From positions 1 through 46,471 of the forward strand of contig JAHHID010000064.1 in NCBI GenBank assembly GCA_019359015.1: a stretch of DNA of 46,471 nucleotides. Direction: 5' to 3'. Of the stretch, positions 35,531 to 44,458 are shown piece by piece. Position numbers and translations under genes: made by a program. The notes beneath the pieces were generated by a model. The model did no database searches. It was not told the origin of the DNA and worked only from the letters and a program-made list of their open reading frames with translations. This DNA is from Spirirestis rafaelensis WJT71-NPBG6 (lineage in GTDB: Bacteria > Cyanobacteriota > Cyanobacteriia > Cyanobacteriales > Nostocaceae). Every line of letters starts with the position of its first letter. Positions within the stretch are counted from its first letter, which is position 1.

Positions 35531-36190
35531 ATGGCTTTAGGCAGTCACAAGCGTGCGGTTGGCGTATTCTCTAGCCGTCGTGATGCCGAACATGCACTCA
35601 CTGAACTGAGAGATGCCGGCTTCAGTATGGCTAAGATTTCCATAATTGCCAAAGATGGCGATCGCAATGATCAAATTGCTGGTGTGGAAACGCAAAAGCG
35701 CGTTGGCAATAAAGCTGATGAAGGAGCTGCAAGCGGAGCCGTAACGGGTACTGTATTGGGGGGTATCACTGGGTTACTAGTTGGATTAGGTACTTTAGCA
35801 ATTCCTGGCGTAGGACCTATATTGTTGGCGGGTGAGGTAGCCTCAACTCTGGCTACAGCCGCTGCTGGGGCTGGTATTGGGGCAGCAGCAGGCGGGTTGT
35901 TAGGTGGGTTGGTTGGTTTGGGAGTTCCCGAAGAACGAGCTAAAATTTACAGCGATCGCGTGTCTGGTGGTGATTATCTCGTAATCATCGATGGTAGCGA
36001 AGAAGAAATGTATCGCGCTGAAAGTATTCTGCAAAACCGGGGTATTCAGGAGTTTGGCATTTACAATGCACCTGGTATGGCAGGAGGGGCTGATTATGTA
36101 AACCCTGCTAACCCTGTAGTCGATAGCACAGGTAATTATGAGGATGACTCTAAGGTAGTTATCGTTGATCGTCGGGATGGAAGCATCTAA
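35531..36190 (+). CDS. General-stress-like protein with glycine-zipper core
   Basis: The 219-residue protein begins with a conserved alpha-beta module, KRAVGVFSSRRDAEHALTEL (about residues 6-60), like the B. subtilis general stress protein 17M region. The central part (about 70-150) is a Gly/Ala-rich, membrane-active glycine zipper (GAVTGTVLGGITGLLVGLGT and AAAGAGIGAAAGGLLGGLVG). A second copy of the alpha-beta module then follows (GGDYLVIIDGSEEEMYRAES). A GTG upstream at 35495 is in frame, but GGAGG lies just before the ATG at 35531. Members are often stress-induced. The mechanism is unknown. BON-domain lipoproteins follow, fitting an envelope-stress cluster. Confidence 0.8.
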   Translation: MALGSHKRAVGVFSSRRDAEHALTELRDAGFSMAKISIIAKDGDRNDQIAGVETQKRVGNKADEGAASGAVTGTVLGGITGLLVGLGTLAIPGVGPILLAGEVASTLATAAAGAGIGAAAGGLLGGLVGLGVPEERAKIYSDRVSGGDYLVIIDGSEEEMYRAESILQNRGIQEFGIYNAPGMAGGADYVNPANPVVDSTGNYEDDSKVVIVDRRDGSI

Positions 36191-36414
36191 AGTGTTTTAA
36201 ATTGCTTTGATTTAAAGTTCGCTCCTCAATGGACACAAATCAAAGCAGTTAGCTATTAGTGAAGTGCGATCGCGGCTTTTTGTAGTAGAAAGTTTAACTC
36301 TGACTTGGGGAAACGGATGAAGGCGATCGTAGTTCAGCATCTTACTGAGAACAAATCCAGGCTAATAGCTAACAGTTTGTCAAATCGCTTGAAGCATTCA
36401 CGTAGTAGATAAAA

Positions 36415-36891
36415 ATGAAAAACCTGCTTGGCTTACTAATCGGTGGATTTCTAGTTGTGGGTACAATTAGTTGCAGCGAACCCCCATCCAGAACCAGTGC
36501 AGATGCACCCGATAGTACAAAAGAAAATGTCAACGCGCCAACCAAAGAAGCCTCTCAGACAACCCAAACCGATGCTACTAGCGATACCCGTGAAAGACAA
36601 ATAGAATCTGACATTAGAGCGCGTGAGCAACGTAACAATGTTACTGGTGGTGACGCAGACAGAGCAGATGCGGATCTTGAAAGCGAAGTTCGCGGTAAAC
36701 TAGAGGCAAATTTACCAGCTAGTCAGTTAACAATTGATGCCAAAGAGGGAGATTTAACCGTTGTCGGCACAGTTCCTACTCAAGAGCAATTAAGCAAAAT
36801 TCCTACTTTGGCACAAGAAATTAAAGGCGTTAAAAGTGTCAAGGTTAATGCCAAAGTTGCCCCTGCACAATCAGCACCAAACAAACAATAA
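36415..36891 (+). CDS. BON-domain lipoprotein 1
   Basis: The 158-residue protein has a lipoprotein signal with lipobox TISC (Cys near residue 20). A polar linker full of Ser, Thr, Asp and Arg (about 21-85) follows. A single BON domain (about 88-150) reads DADLESEVRGKLEANLPASQ and then LTVVGTVPTQEQLSKIPTLA, with VKSVKVNAKV at the end. BON domains bind phospholipid surfaces and occur in envelope stress proteins such as OsmY. It is a paralogue of the gene at 37419. The 224-bp upstream spacer has a hairpin, GCTTTGATTT/AAATCAAAGC, after the preceding gene. Confidence 0.88.
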   Translation: MKNLLGLLIGGFLVVGTISCSEPPSRTSADAPDSTKENVNAPTKEASQTTQTDATSDTRERQIESDIRAREQRNNVTGGDADRADADLESEVRGKLEANLPASQLTIDAKEGDLTVVGTVPTQEQLSKIPTLAQEIKGVKSVKVNAKVAPAQSAPNKQ

Positions 36892-37418
36892 AAGAGAATT
36901 CACAAGTCAGGAGTTAGGTAGCAATTTTTCCGCTACATCATAATTTGGTAAAGGCTAGTGGCTAATGTAATTAGCCATTACCTTTGGCGTATAAATTAAA
37001 TTTATTATGTAACTTATTTTGTTCTTTATAAGTATTTTTATGTAGTTGACAAAGATGACTACCGCCACAATATTAAATTTTTAGCGCGGATGAGCGAATT
37101 CCGCCCAAATCTGGTAACATCTAATCACCGCCGTGGGACGGCAAAGTCTACCCTTGAATTAAAGCCAAGTTGATAGACAGACAGCCAACCCTTATAGTCA
37201 CCCTAGCCATAGGTAGCTATAACCCAAGTTGAATTGAGACTTCTAGCAACTACCTCACACATTGTAATGAATCTAGATGTTGTTCTAGCTTCAATTTCGG
37301 CAATTTAAGTGCCTTAGTCAGCACTTATGCCATTTCACTTTAAATTGTTTTTAAGATTTGCTCCTCACATGTCAGATAAATTAATTAATCGCCTCAACTG
37401 CTCAATTAGGAGACAAAA
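36892..37418. other. 527-bp gap between the two BON genes
   Basis: I find no gene. TGGCTAAT/ATTAGCCA near 36959-36977 forms a hairpin soon after the first BON gene and may end its transcript. The rest looks like ordinary intergenic DNA. The promoter for the second BON gene must lie here but is not recognisable by eye. Confidence 0.5.
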
Positions 37419-37913
37419 ATGAAAAAGCTAATTCCATTTCTAGTCAGCGGCATTTTGCTAATTGGTACTATTGGTTGTCAACAAGCTACTAAAACTGGTT
37501 CAGAGACTGGTACTACAAATGAAGCCGGCGCACCAGCAAAAGAAGCTTCTCAGACGACTGATGGCGCTATGAAAAATGATGGTGCTATGAAAAATGATGG
37601 TGCTATGAAAAATGATGGCGCTATGAAAAATGATGGCGCTATGAAAAATGATGGCGCTATGAAAAATGATGGCGCTATGAAAAACGGAAGCGCTATGAAA
37701 GGCGGAACCGACACCAAAAGCTTAGTTAACAGCAAACTAACAGAAAAGATTCCCGGCAGCAAGTTAGCAGCTGAAGACAAAGATGGTGTTGTAACCGTTA
37801 CAGGAACAGTTCCTTCTCAAGCGGATATCAACAAAATTGAACCCGCTGTTAAGGAAGTCAGCGGTGTAAAAAGCGTGAAAGTGGAAGCAAAAGTTGGTAG
37901 CGGAAAACCGTAA
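37419..37913 (+). CDS. BON-domain lipoprotein 2 with GAMKND repeats
   Basis: The 164-residue protein has a lipoprotein signal (MKKLIPFLVSGILLIGTIGC, lipobox TIGC). A linker follows, then six perfect GAMKND hexapeptides with variants GAMKNG and SAMKGG (residues about 49-96), and a BON domain (about 98-160, ending GVKSVKVEAKVGSGKP). The linker replaces the Thr/Asp-rich spacer of its paralogue 500 bp upstream. The start is supported by AGGAG seven bases before the ATG. It should sit at a membrane with the BON domain held off by a regularly charged spacer. A terminator follows at 37975. Confidence 0.88.
   Translation: MKKLIPFLVSGILLIGTIGCQQATKTGSETGTTNEAGAPAKEASQTTDGAMKNDGAMKNDGAMKNDGAMKNDGAMKNDGAMKNDGAMKNGSAMKGGTDTKSLVNSKLTEKIPGSKLAAEDKDGVVTVTGTVPSQADINKIEPAVKEVSGVKSVKVEAKVGSGKP
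37563..37706 (+). repeat. In-frame 18-bp tandem repeat (GAMKND units)
   Basis: Eight 18-bp units encode six GAMKND, one GAMKNG and one SAMKGG. The units differ mainly at the Gly codon (GGC or GGT), so they are recent copies that can expand or contract by slippage without breaking the frame. Confidence 0.95.
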
Positions 37914-37974
37914 TAAAAGTAGACAGTTTTAGTAAATATTTTTGAGTCACATGATCTCAAAATAACAGTTAATT

Positions 37975-38005
37975 AGGACTTACATAAATGTAAGTCCTGT
38001 TTTTT
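37975..38005 (+). terminator. Intrinsic terminator after BON lipoprotein 2
   Basis: AGGACTTACAT pairs with ATGTAAGTCCT over 11 bp around a two-base loop, and a T-rich run (GTTTTTT) follows. It lies 62 bp after the stop codon. Confidence 0.9.
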
Positions 38006-38030
38006 AGAAGCCCTGGCTACGAAATATTAA

Positions 38031-38162
38031 TTACAATCCAACAGTACGACCGGGAAAACCAGCCGTATCAAAATAACGAGTTCCTCCCACTTCTTGGTAT
38101 TTAAGAATTGTCTCTGTGGGTAAAAATCCGCATAACTCTCGGATGGTGAGAACACGAAGATT
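38031..38162 (-). pseudogene. C-terminal fragment of an unknown protein
   Basis: The minus strand holds a 43-codon open stretch without a start, NLRVLTIRELCGFLPTETIL then KYQEVGGTRYFDTAGFPGRT and VGL, ended by TAA. Its composition looks like genuine protein, and it is bounded upstream by a stop, so it is probably the tail of a deleted gene. I do not recognise the family. Confidence 0.4.
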
Positions 38163-38249
38163 TTATACTGAAGTGGCGCTAACTCAATAGTTGAAATTAT
38201 GGAATTTGTCAGGAATTGTTTGAGGAACTTCCTAAAATCGATTTCTAGG

Positions 38250-39365
38250 CTAAATTTCAACTTTGCTGGATAAATAAGTTTGCAAAAGCGCTTCTTGTAT
38301 GGAACCTACCCGGTTAAAAACCTCGATAAGTTTATGAGCCGGTGTTTCTCGCTTTTCAAGCATAACTTTCAGCGGTGCCAACAACTCAACATCAGGATCA
38401 TCTGCAAGTGCAATTTCAGAGGCTTGCAAAACTTGTCTCGCTGTCGCTAAAATATCTTCGTTGTCAAAACCTTCTTTTGCGGAAATTTGATGTTTCTCCG
38501 CATCGGGTATAGTTGCTCTACCCAAGAGAGTTTCATCTAAGACTAAACCCTTTAATAATGCTAGTAAAGCGGCATAAATTCTAAAATCATCACAGCTATC
38601 AAAAGCCTTAAATTCAATCCTACCGACTTCTGCGGGGATGCGTGCTATTTTTGTTAATGAAGGTACACTATCAATTAATTGTTCGCGTTTTTCTACAAAC
38701 ACCATGACCGCGGGTCTTTTTCCGGTTCTAATAAATGTCCTTACCGATAAACCATCCCACAAAGTACCTTGATAAAAAGGAGAACTATAGCTAAACGGAA
38801 CAATGTAAGGACTGTAATAAGTTAACTTTCTGCCAATATCAATTACACCTTCAGTAGATAACCCGCTAACTGATATATTTAAGTCAGGACCATAAGTCAA
38901 CATGGGAATGTGTGCCGTTTGCTTTTCTGGGGAAGTTTGCCGCCGTTTTATTTCATAATCATTTAGTGGGGGTTGCGGCTCAAAAACAGCATAGTATGGA
39001 TTAAAACTAACCAAGACAGGCGAAAAACCAAAGTCAGCAGCAGTTTCGTGTAGCAAGCGAAAACTTTCTGATAATTCATTTATAGCGTTCTGAATAGTAG
39101 AATTTATAGTTGTTCTAATTTCGATACCTTTAGGAACGCATTCAATCACATTTTCCGAATCTTCAAATCGTTCAAACCCCTCAATATACCATCTTTTTTC
39201 TTTAATACCAGCATCACCGACACGCAATTGTGGATAGTCGCTAGGGTATGTAGGTAATCTTTCAACGATTTGATTAAAATCAGCAAACTTTGTGCGCGAA
39301 AAATCAGCAAACTTTCCTTCATGGTTGAGAAAAGCGACTTCATGCTCAATACCAAAATAAAACAT
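38250..39365 (-). CDS. Glutamate-cysteine-ligase-like (GCS2-type) ATP-dependent ligase
   Basis: The 371-residue protein starts FYFGIEHEVAFLN, the nucleotide-binding start of carboxylate-amine ligases of the glutamate-cysteine ligase superfamily (GxExE pattern). RVGDAGIKEKRWYIEGFERF, IEIRTTINSTIQNAINELSE and PAEVGRIEFKAFDSCDDFRI are further regions expected to contact metal and substrate. It differs from the standard cyanobacterial GshA start, so the substrate is probably not simply glutamate plus cysteine. The gene lies 25 bp downstream of a TcmP-like methyltransferase on the same strand, so the two likely form an operon. It is predicted to make an amide bond using ATP in the cytoplasm. Confidence 0.7.
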   Translation of the reverse strand: MFYFGIEHEVAFLNHEGKFADFSRTKFADFNQIVERLPTYPSDYPQLRVGDAGIKEKRWYIEGFERFEDSENVIECVPKGIEIRTTINSTIQNAINELSESFRLLHETAADFGFSPVLVSFNPYYAVFEPQPPLNDYEIKRRQTSPEKQTAHIPMLTYGPDLNISVSGLSTEGVIDIGRKLTYYSPYIVPFSYSSPFYQGTLWDGLSVRTFIRTGKRPAVMVFVEKREQLIDSVPSLTKIARIPAEVGRIEFKAFDSCDDFRIYAALLALLKGLVLDETLLGRATIPDAEKHQISAKEGFDNEDILATARQVLQASEIALADDPDVELLAPLKVMLEKRETPAHKLIEVFNRVGSIQEALLQTYLSSKVEI

Positions 39366-39390
39366 TACGTATACCTGAAAATATTGGAAT

Positions 39391-40209
39391 TTAACCTAAT
39401 CTAACTAATGTTAAGCGATACATATTCCGCAAGAAAGGAATATAGGAAAAAAGCAAGCGATTTATCAGTGAAAAGCGTCGTAGATATTTAGCAGGTAAGT
39501 CTGCAAATGTAAAGACTTCGATTACTTGATAGCGCGAATCCCAATCTTGAATCTGGCGAATATCTGAGATACTCCAATTAAATTTTGCCGAGGTGTAATT
39601 TACTGAGTCATGTCTGTTCTGATTCTTCACCATCAGCGGTGACATAGAATCAAAAGCAAACCAACAACCAGGAAAATGTTTTAAAAGGTTGGCAAACAAC
39701 TGCTGTACCTCTTCTTCACTGAGATACATCAGTACTCCCTCTGCCACAAACATACAAGGTTCTGCACTAAGTGCTTTAACGCGCTCAATCCAATCTGTAT
39801 CTAAAGCTGAAGCCGTGATAAACTGACGGCGTTCTGTTTCTTCAAAAAACTGCTTTCGTAGCCCCATTGAGTCTGGTAAGTCTAAATCAAACCAGCGTAC
39901 TTCACCATTATCAACTCGCTCAAAACGGGTATTGAGTCCTGCACCAATTTCCACCACCGAACCTTGAGGATGTTGTTGGAGATAGGCACGTACCCAGTTG
40001 TCGAGGATGATTCCTCGTAAGCAAGTGCCTATTTGAGAGCTTTTAGCAGTAGTAAATTTATCAAAATCGTAATCGATCGCCTCGATAATCTCGACTGATT
40101 TCGGGTCTTGTATAATTGGATCAAGTTGGTGAAACTCATAAGCTCTTGCCCAGAGGGGGATTAGCAGAGTTTCTTGAACCACACCAAGGTTAACTGTAGT
40201 TTTAGTCAT
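39391..40209 (-). CDS. TcmP/LCM-family O-methyltransferase
   Basis: The 272-residue enzyme belongs to the leucine-carboxyl-methyltransferase superfamily, close to polyketide O-methyltransferase TcmP. It shows ILDNWVRAYLQQHP, the SAM-binding VVEIGAGLNTRFERV, the strand-2 acidic pair WFDLDLPDSMGLRKQFF, and the family hallmark MFVAEGVLMYLSEEEVQQLF. It should methylate an oxygen (carboxyl or hydroxyl) on a small molecule. The downstream ligase gene begins 25 bp after the stop. Together they suggest a small two-step tailoring pathway, namely ATP-dependent ligation plus methylation. The start is ATG at 40209 with an AGGAGGTG-type ribosome-binding site just before it. Confidence 0.85.
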   Translation of the reverse strand: MTKTTVNLGVVQETLLIPLWARAYEFHQLDPIIQDPKSVEIIEAIDYDFDKFTTAKSSQIGTCLRGIILDNWVRAYLQQHPQGSVVEIGAGLNTRFERVDNGEVRWFDLDLPDSMGLRKQFFEETERRQFITASALDTDWIERVKALSAEPCMFVAEGVLMYLSEEEVQQLFANLLKHFPGCWFAFDSMSPLMVKNQNRHDSVNYTSAKFNWSISDIRQIQDWDSRYQVIEVFTFADLPAKYLRRFSLINRLLFSYIPFLRNMYRLTLVRLG

Positions 40210-40372
40210 CTAAACACCTCCACTACACAGATTAACTCTCTCTTGGTGGATTTAACTAGAAAAATTCTCAAAATTATTTGCAAAGATTAGGATGTGGCAG
40301 AGCGATCGCGACTACTAAAACTTAGTACAGTTTTGCCTAAAATCGTAGGGTTTTTAAATGCAGAGGCAATGC

Positions 40373-40490
40373 ATCGCTCTGCATTAACATAACATCGCTC
40401 TGCATTAACATAACATCGCTCTGCATTGGCATAACATCGCTCTGCATTGGCATAACATCGCTCTGCATTAACATAACATCGCTCTGCATA
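40373..40490. repeat. 21-bp tandem repeat
   Basis: Five full 21-bp units and a partial sixth follow each other (ATCGCTCTGCATTAACATAA plus C, with TTGG replacing TTAA in two central units). The array fills part of the 536-bp gap upstream of the methyltransferase operon. The minus strand can be read through it as repeated VMLMQSD, but no start with a ribosome-binding site or further domain supports a gene. The rest of the gap has only scattered HIP1 sites. Confidence 0.9.
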
Positions 40491-40745
40491 AGCAACGCAC
40501 TCTTATTGCCTTTCTTTAATTCGCGCTCGTATTAATCAAATGCTGTACTTAGATTTTGCCGCTTTGTTGTGTAATGTCCGCGATCGCCCGCAAATAAATT
40601 ACACAGCGAGTAGCTAAAGTCAGCTAAAGATGACTCTGTAAAGATTCCAACTTGTTTAAACGCCTTTTGGCTTACAGAAATGAAATTTATTTCTAGGCTG
40701 CGATCGCCGCAACATCTGAGTTAACCCAAAACAACTATAAAACCA

Positions 40746-43700
40746 TCAACGCCGCAATTGAAATTTTACCACGCGCCACAACGTCAGCGACACAATGAAA
40801 ACTAGGGCAAAGGGGAAAGCGAATAACCCCAAAAGAAAACATAAACCCAATTGTAATTTACCACGTTGAGCAAATTTAGCAACTGACTTCTGCCACTTTG
40901 GTATAGCCCAAGCTTCAATCGGAAGTTCTAGTTCTTGTAGAATTTGGTTAGCTTGAAAACCAACTGCATAACCTTCCTTAATTCTGCCTGTTAAATTATA
41001 AAGCTGGGCAAGATTTTGAAGTGACTTGGCTTCACCATTGCGATCGCCTATCTCGCGTTGAATCGTTAATAACTGCTGATAACAGTCAATTGCTTGTTGA
41101 TATTGTTTCAAGGAAAAGTAAGCATTGCCCAAACCAAGCAGAGAATCAGCTTCACCTGTGCGATCGCCTATCTCACAAAAAATAGCCAGCGACTGCTGAT
41201 TGTAATCAATCGCTTGTTGATATTGTCCCAAGGAATTGTAAGCATTGCCCAAATTATTTAGAGAACCAGCTTCACCTTTGCGATCGCTTATCTCACGAAA
41301 AATAGCCAGCGACTGCTGATTATAATTAATTGTCTGTTGGTATTCTCCCAAAGATTGGTAAGCATTGCCCAAATTATTCAGAGAATCAGCTTCACGATTG
41401 CGATCGCCTATCTCTCGATAAATAGGCAGAGACTGCTGATAGTAATCAATCGCCTGTTGGTATTATTCTAAATAATGGTAAGCATGGTTCAAACCATGCA
41501 GAGAATTAGCTTCACCTTCGCGATCGCCTATCTCTCGATAAATAGGCAGAGACTGCTGATAGTAATCAATCGCCTGTTGGTATTATTCTAAATAATGGTA
41601 AGCATGGTTCAAACCATGCAGAGAATTAGCTTCACCTTCGCGATCGCCTATCTCTCGATAAATAGGCAGAGACTGCTGAAGGTAATCAATCGCTTGTTGG
41701 TATTCTCCCAAAAAATTGTAAGCATAGCCCAAATTATACAGAGAAGTAGCTTCACCTTTGCGATCGCCTATCTCTCGATAAATAGGCAGAGACTGCTGAT
41801 GGAAATCAATCGCCTGTTGGAATTCTTCCAAAAGATTGTAAGTATAGCCCAAATTATACAGAGAATTAGCTTCACCTTGGCGATCGCCTATCTCTCGATA
41901 AATAGCCAGTAATTGCTGATAGCAATTAATCGCAATTTGGAATTTTTCAAAGGAATTGTAAGCATTACCCAAATTAATCAAAGAAGCAGCTTCACCTTTG
42001 CGATCGCCTATCTCTCGATAAATAGGCAGAGACTGCTGATAGTAATCAATCGCCTGTTGGTATTGTTCAAAGTAATTGTAAGCATAGCCTAAACCAACCA
42101 GAGAACCAGCTTCAGCTTTGCGATCGCCTATCTCGCGTGCAATACGCACAGACTCCTGATGGTAATTAGGAGTCTCTTCAGAGTATTCTCCTAAGGAATT
42201 GTAAGCATTGCCTAAATCAACCAGAGAACCAGCTTCAGCTTTGCGATCGCCTATCTTGCGTGCAATACGCACAGACTTCTGATGGTAATGAATCGCCTGT
42301 CGGTAATGTCCCAAGGAATTGTAAGCATTGCCTAAACCAATTAGACAATTAAGGTAAACCTTGCAACCACCTATGTCCCACCAGTAAATAGCCAGTGATT
42401 GCTGATAATAATTAATCGCAATTTGGTATTCTCCCAAGGATTGGTAAGCATAGCCCAAAGATGTGAGAATAGATATGAGAATATATCCATCAATATAATC
42501 ATCTCCAATACTGGGTTGCCATTCCTTTTCTAGTTTGCTACATAGTTCAATAATGGTAGTGTAATATCCTCGCAAACTCAAAAAATTGTAGCAGTAATTA
42601 AGAATGTAATAAGCTTGGTTATACTGCTTAAGTTCGCAGTGGTGATGAAAAATTTCTAGTTGTGGTGTGATATCTTCTATTGTCCGCGCAGATTTTTTAA
42701 CGATAGAGCGATAGTAAGCAATTGCTCTTTGATGTACTTTGGTTAAATCACCCGCTTGCTGTTTCAGATAAGCCAAAATTAACGGCTGAAACTCAAATAC
42801 CCAACCGCTTTCTAGTTTGTTTTCTTGCAAAAGCGAACGTTTAACCAATCCCCGCAAATCCGCTTGTGTCACTTCTTGTTCTGGTAAAAGTGCGGCTGCG
42901 CCTGTGGCGTTAAAAGCGGGGCGATATACGCTTAAATTAAATAATAGTTGTTGTAACTTTGGCGTTAACCGGGCAATACTCGCATCAAGAATCTTACCAA
43001 TACTCGCTTGTGAGTCGTATCGATGTAACCCCAGAATTTCAAAGATATTTCGTCTGAAAGCGCTGATATCAACCACATCCCCTTCATCAGCGTGCAGTTC
43101 CCCAGCCACCAGATTGATTAATAAAGGATGTCCATCCGCTTGCTTGACAAATTCTCGGATTTCTGCGTCAGCACCTTGAATATCTAAGTCTTCTAGCAGT
43201 GCTACCCCAGCTTCGGTTGAAAGTCCTTTCAATCGCAACCAACGGCAGTAATTCCAACTATTGGGCGGTAATTGAGGTTGTTCGCGGCTAGTGACTAAAA
43301 TTACACTTTCAGTGTGGCTACTCAACCACCGCAGCAAGAAATCATAGTAAGTTTTATCATGCCATTCTCCGTTTGCCTCTAGCAGAGTTTCTAAATTATC
43401 CAATACCAGGAAATAGCGCCCTGTTCGCAAATTATTACAAACCGCAGTTAATAAATCTGCTTCTTTTTCAGGTGTTGCTTTGCCTAACTTTTCCAATAAC
43501 CAGCGTGCCCAAACTGCAAACTGGTAATTTTGGCTAAAAGTTGCCCAAACTTGCTTTTCAAAGCTTTGTGCAGTTGCAAAGACTTTCGCAACCAGGGAAG
43601 ATTTGCCATAACCACCAGTCCCGGTAATGCCAATTAAACGCACGTTATCCGCTTGCAACCATTTTTGCATTTGGGCAAGTTCATCTATGCGCCCGTGCCA

Positions 43701-44213
43701 ATTCTGGGTTTCAGGGGGTAATTCGTTGATAATAGAACTAACGGGATTTCTCTTTGTCCGTTCCCCTTCGGACGACTCCAGTCAGGGTTTATGAATGTTG
43801 ATAGTGTGAGCAATGTAATTTTCACCACCATCAATATCGTTTTGAAAGCCAGTGCTGTTATCGTAGTTTTGCTGTATATTTTGGCTGTTGACTTGAATTT
43901 TACCCGCTTTGATTTCTTGAGCTAAAGTGCTTACCTGTGCGGCAAAATCAGGATTATCTTTCATTTCATCTTCTAAATAAACCGCCAGTTTATTCAAATG
44001 GTCTTTTGAGCCTTTTTCTATTTCCTGCAAGGCTTTTTCCGCTCTTGGGTTTCCGCGTAACTTCTCCCAAATCTTCTGGCGCAGTTCGTCCATCTTGGTA
44101 AGCGCTGTTTCGGTGAACTTTTCCCCCAGCTTACCCACACCAGATTCAAAAAACTTTTTGAAGGCAAATTCAGCGATCGCAAAAGCTGTTAAGGTTGTTA
44201 CGGGGTCAGTCAT
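40746..44213 (-). pseudogene. STAND protein (effector-like N-terminus, NB-ARC, 12 TPRs, TM) with three in-frame stops
   Basis: One reading frame runs from ATG 44213 to 40746, broken only by TGA at 43782-43784 and TAA at 41583-41585 and 41463-41465. The first part (142 residues, MTDPVTTLTAFAIAEFAFKK...) is a helical effector-like domain. After the TGA comes an NB-ARC linker (NWHGRIDELAQMQKWLQ) with no start codon of its own, then Walker A GTGGYGKSS, Walker B RYFLVLDNLE, ILVTSREQP and DGHPLLINLVAGEL. About twelve 40-residue TPRs follow (LGNAYNSLGEYQQAIDYYQQ type), then a C-terminal membrane helix. Such NLR-like proteins act as signalling or anti-phage switches. Partial products may be made: 44213-43782 alone, and 43670-41583 from an internal ATG. 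Confidence 0.8.
41401..41640. repeat. Exact duplication of a 120-bp TPR unit carrying a stop codon
   Basis: Bases 41401-41520 and 41521-41640 are identical. Each encodes one TPR and each contains TAA where neighbouring units have GAA (Glu, as in LGEYQQ). Other units in the gene differ from each other at many positions, so this copy is recent. Confidence 0.95.
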
Positions 44214-44339
44214 AGCTGTAAATCCCTCTGACGCGGGTTGATTTTAATATACTTTTACACGTTTTTAAACAGAATAACGTTCCAAGTTTCCGCATTATTG
44301 CTGATAAATTTTTAGCCTGACACCTTGAAAGGTGCAGCT

Positions 44340-44435
44340 ATACGAACAAAGTCCGCCTACGCGGACTTTTAGGCTTTCAGTCCGCGTAGGCGGACTTCGT
44401 TTGTGTAGCCCCAGGCTTATAGCCTGAGGGCTTAA
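44340..44435. repeat. Nested palindromic repeat cluster
   Basis: AGTCCGC and GCGGACT form a hairpin at 44350-44368. The inverted equivalent AGTCCGCGTAGGCGGACT lies at 44379-44396, so the two also pair with each other. TTTGTGTAGCCCCAGGCTTA (44400-44419) with AGCCTGAGGG follows, a repeat also present near 31371-31412. It fills the gap between the divergent STAND and TerB-like genes. Confidence 0.75.
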
Positions 44436-44458
44436 TATAAAAGTAAGGTAGCTGAAGC

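Noticed and set aside
37550-37780. Antisense open frame with repeated FFIAPS
   Set aside because: It is only the complement of the GAMKND repeat array in the BON lipoprotein gene.
40373-40490. Possible CRISPR array
   Set aside because: The 21-bp units are directly adjacent with no spacers, so it is a simple tandem repeat.
41463-41585. Reassigned TAA codon in the STAND gene
   Set aside because: Other genes in the window end normally at TAA. Mutation followed by duplication is simpler.
41040-42250. Regular 120-bp repeats as a CRISPR-like or satellite array
   Set aside because: Each unit encodes a 40-residue TPR in one continuous frame. Protein repeats explain the period.
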